Shown here piece by piece: positions 6,363 through 7,639 of a stretch of DNA of 7,639 bases (its first letter is position 1; every line of letters begins with the position of its first letter). A program made the position numbers and the translations under genes. This DNA is from Clostridiaceae bacterium. Its GTDB lineage: Bacteria; Bacillota; Clostridia; Lutisporales; Lutisporaceae. Under the pieces are notes generated by a model. It did no database searches, had not been told where the DNA came from, and saw only the letters and a list, made by a program, of their open reading frames with translations. The stretch lies in the NCBI GenBank assembly GCA_028697435.1, contig JAQVFD010000090.1, forward strand, positions 1-7,639. Direction: 5' to 3'.

Positions 6363-7109
6363 ATGCAGATAAACCAGGATAAATGTATAAATTGTAAGAA
6401 GTGTGTTCCATATTGTCCCATGGAATGTATGAACCCGGGGGAAAAGTCTGTGCAGATAGACCTTGAAGAATGCGTAGAGTGCGGTATATGCCTCCGTAAT
6501 TCAAATTGTCCCGTTAATGCTATAGAACAGACTTTTCTCACCATGCCGAGGGCAGTAAGAAAGGCCTTTAGCGATCCCTTCGGGAAACATGAAAACATTG
6601 AAGTAAAGCATATGGGAAGAGGAACTGAAGAAATTAAGACAAATGATGTTACAGGGATTATCCATACCCTTGATGAAGCAGCAGTAGCTATAGAACTGGG
6701 AAGACCGGGAGTGGGAGCCAGATTCAGAGATATGGAGAAGATTACAAAAGCGGTAGCTAAGTTTGATATAGTATATGAAAAAAACAATCCTGTAACACCA
6801 TATATTATTGATAAAAAAACAGGAGAGATAGAGCCTGAGATACTGAATGAAAAGATAATGTCAGGGATAGTTGAATTCCGTGCGAAAATAAATGATCTGG
6901 CAGAAATACTGAAAGCGGTAAAATCAGTAGAGGACAAGGTTGAGACGGTATTTACCGTGGCTGTAATATGCAAGGTTGATGAGAACAACAAGCCCTCAGC
7001 CGAAGATGTAATAGTAAATAATGGCTTTAATATTAGGGCAGCGTCCTCAAAAACCAATATGGGACTGGGCAGACCATTGTACGAAGACCGTATTAAGGGG
7101 GCTAAGTAA
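6363..7109 (+). CDS. X2: second two-cluster 4Fe-4S protein with an unrecognised C-terminal domain
   Basis: A 248-residue full-length paralog of X1, predicted cytoplasmic. The ferredoxin-like N-terminus has C8-x2-C11-x2-C14-x3-C18-Pro and C37-x2-C40-x2-C43-x5-C49-Pro. The widened x5 spacing in the second motif is shared with X1. Further shared blocks are MPRAVRKAFSDP (61-72; WPRAIRAQFSN in X1), GRGTEEIKTNDVTG (85-98), ELGRPGVGAR (111-120), DMEKITKAVAKF (123-134), Asn-Pro-x-Thr (142-145) and a closing SKTNMGLG. Extra cysteines C22 and C203 are not shared. It is 16 residues longer than X1, partly from a GRPLYEDRIKGAK tail. It is followed one base after its stop by Y2, repeating the X1-Y1 order. 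An Fe-S electron carrier or sensor role is inferred; I do not recognise the C-terminal domain. Confidence 0.9.
   Translation: MQINQDKCINCKKCVPYCPMECMNPGEKSVQIDLEECVECGICLRNSNCPVNAIEQTFLTMPRAVRKAFSDPFGKHENIEVKHMGRGTEEIKTNDVTGIIHTLDEAAVAIELGRPGVGARFRDMEKITKAVAKFDIVYEKNNPVTPYIIDKKTGEIEPEILNEKIMSGIVEFRAKINDLAEILKAVKSVEDKVETVFTVAVICKVDENNKPSAEDVIVNNGFNIRAASSKTNMGLGRPLYEDRIKGAK
7095..7101 (+). promoter_or_regulatory. Ribosome binding site of Y2, inside the end of X2
   Basis: AAGGGGG lies within the last X2 codons, nine bases before the ATG at 7111. With only one base between the X2 stop (7107-7109) and the Y2 start, the two genes are likely translationally coupled, as X1 and Y1 appear to be. Confidence 0.65.
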
Positions 7110-7110
7110 A

Positions 7111-7639
7111 ATGACACACACACTTCACAGAGTAGCAAATCTTCAAGATTTTAAAGAAGACTTTGTCATATTGGTTATGCCTGCAAAAGGAATCAATAAT
7201 GATGAAAACATTGTAGAAAAACTAAAAAAGTTTCTGAGGATATTTGAGAGACATAACCCGGTCAATTTGGGAGGCATAGGTATAGGACACTTGTATGACA
7301 GTGCGGCTGACCAGATAATTGGCAATGTATACAGTGAATTGCCCATGGTACATGGAGTATTCAGCAACAGAGAAGACTTGGTGTCAGCACTAAAAGATAT
7401 TAAAGATGAGGATATGGGAATATCAATTATAGTATCGGGGCTTGTGGATTCGGTAGACTGCTGCGCAAAGGAAGCAGGGCTAAAGAGACACTCCGTGAAC
7501 TACAGCCTTGGTATATGGGGAGATAAGGCCAGGCTTCCGGATGAGAAATATCTGGAAATTACATCTATGTGCGGTCATGCTATGATATCTGTTAACCTTA
7601 TAAAGAAAATGATAAATGATGTAAAGAAAGGCATAAAAA
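7111..7639 (+). CDS. Y2: paralog of Y1, cut off by the window edge
   Basis: An open frame of 176 codons plus one base with no stop before the window ends. It aligns with Y1 from the first residue. Shared blocks are THTLHR (2-7; SHSLHR in Y1), the DFVILVM strand (17-23), NPVNLG (49-54; QPVNMG in Y1), SIIVSGLVD (105-113), LEITSMCGHAMIS (148-160; LEFTTMCGHHLIS in Y1) and a following NL. C154 and H156 correspond to Y1 C152 and H154. An adjacent Cys pair, C117-C118, is absent from Y1. Visible sequence stops right before the place where Y1 has DEAAERL and the CVCGIFN block, so about 30 residues should be missing, including the C-x-C motif. Function unknown; metal binding is inferred from the conserved Cys and His residues. 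The strong match to Y1 shows this is a real gene although it lacks a visible stop. Confidence 0.87.
   Translation, partial: MTHTLHRVANLQDFKEDFVILVMPAKGINNDENIVEKLKKFLRIFERHNPVNLGGIGIGHLYDSAADQIIGNVYSELPMVHGVFSNREDLVSALKDIKDEDMGISIIVSGLVDSVDCCAKEAGLKRHSVNYSLGIWGDKARLPDEKYLEITSMCGHAMISVNLIKKMINDVKKGIK

Noticed and set aside
6163..6504. Minus-strand open frame across the dppF-X2 junction
   Set aside because: It overlaps the conserved C-terminal Cys motif of DppF and the ferredoxin motif of X2, and shows no ribosome binding site or family motif of its own.
6341..7138. Long minus-strand open frame (265 codons) opposite X2
   Set aside because: It lies antisense to X2, whose cysteine motifs and paralogy to X1 prove the plus frame. 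The minus product is low-complexity, Ser/Ile/Phe-rich and has no recognisable domain.

Overview
The window looks like the inside of one long, tightly packed, plus-strand operon from an AT-rich, Gram-positive anaerobe. The evidence is strong AGGAGG-type ribosome binding sites, frequent ATA and AGA codons, clostridial-style Dpp/Opp proteins and several iron-sulfur-type proteins. A peptide- or amino-acid-fermenting member of the Clostridia/Tissierellia is the best guess. This is inferred from sequence style only; no marker gene is present.

Layout. Bases 1-287 hold the C-terminal end of a DppC/OppC-type permease. Next comes a two-gene cassette, here called X1-Y1: X1 (307-1005) is a protein with two N-terminal 4Fe-4S motifs and a long unrecognised C-terminal domain, and Y1 (1018-1638) is an unrecognised 206-residue protein with Cys-Gly-His and Cys-x-Cys motifs. 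Two tandem, paralogous M20-family metallopeptidases follow (1649-3004 and 3010-4380). Then come the two ATPases of a peptide ABC transporter, DppD (4417-5388) and DppF (5390-6334). A second, diverged copy of the cassette, X2-Y2 (6363-7109 and 7111 to the window edge), closes the window. Y2 has no stop codon before the edge and is cut off there.

All gaps between genes are 1 to 36 bases. No terminator, internal promoter, RNA gene, mobile element or CRISPR array was seen. The nine genes are therefore probably co-transcribed, with the promoter, the solute-binding protein and the first permease (DppA/DppB-like) expected upstream.

How it may work together. The transporter brings in short peptides or peptide-like compounds, and the two cytoplasmic di-zinc M20 enzymes hydrolyse them. 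This part is familiar. The unfamiliar part is the X-Y pair: it is present twice, always in the order X then Y, and it brackets the peptidase-ATPase block. It also separates dppC from dppDF. The pair is the best candidate here for an undescribed system, possibly a redox or metal-dependent step linked to peptide or amino-acid-derivative uptake. Its biochemical role cannot be read from the sequence.
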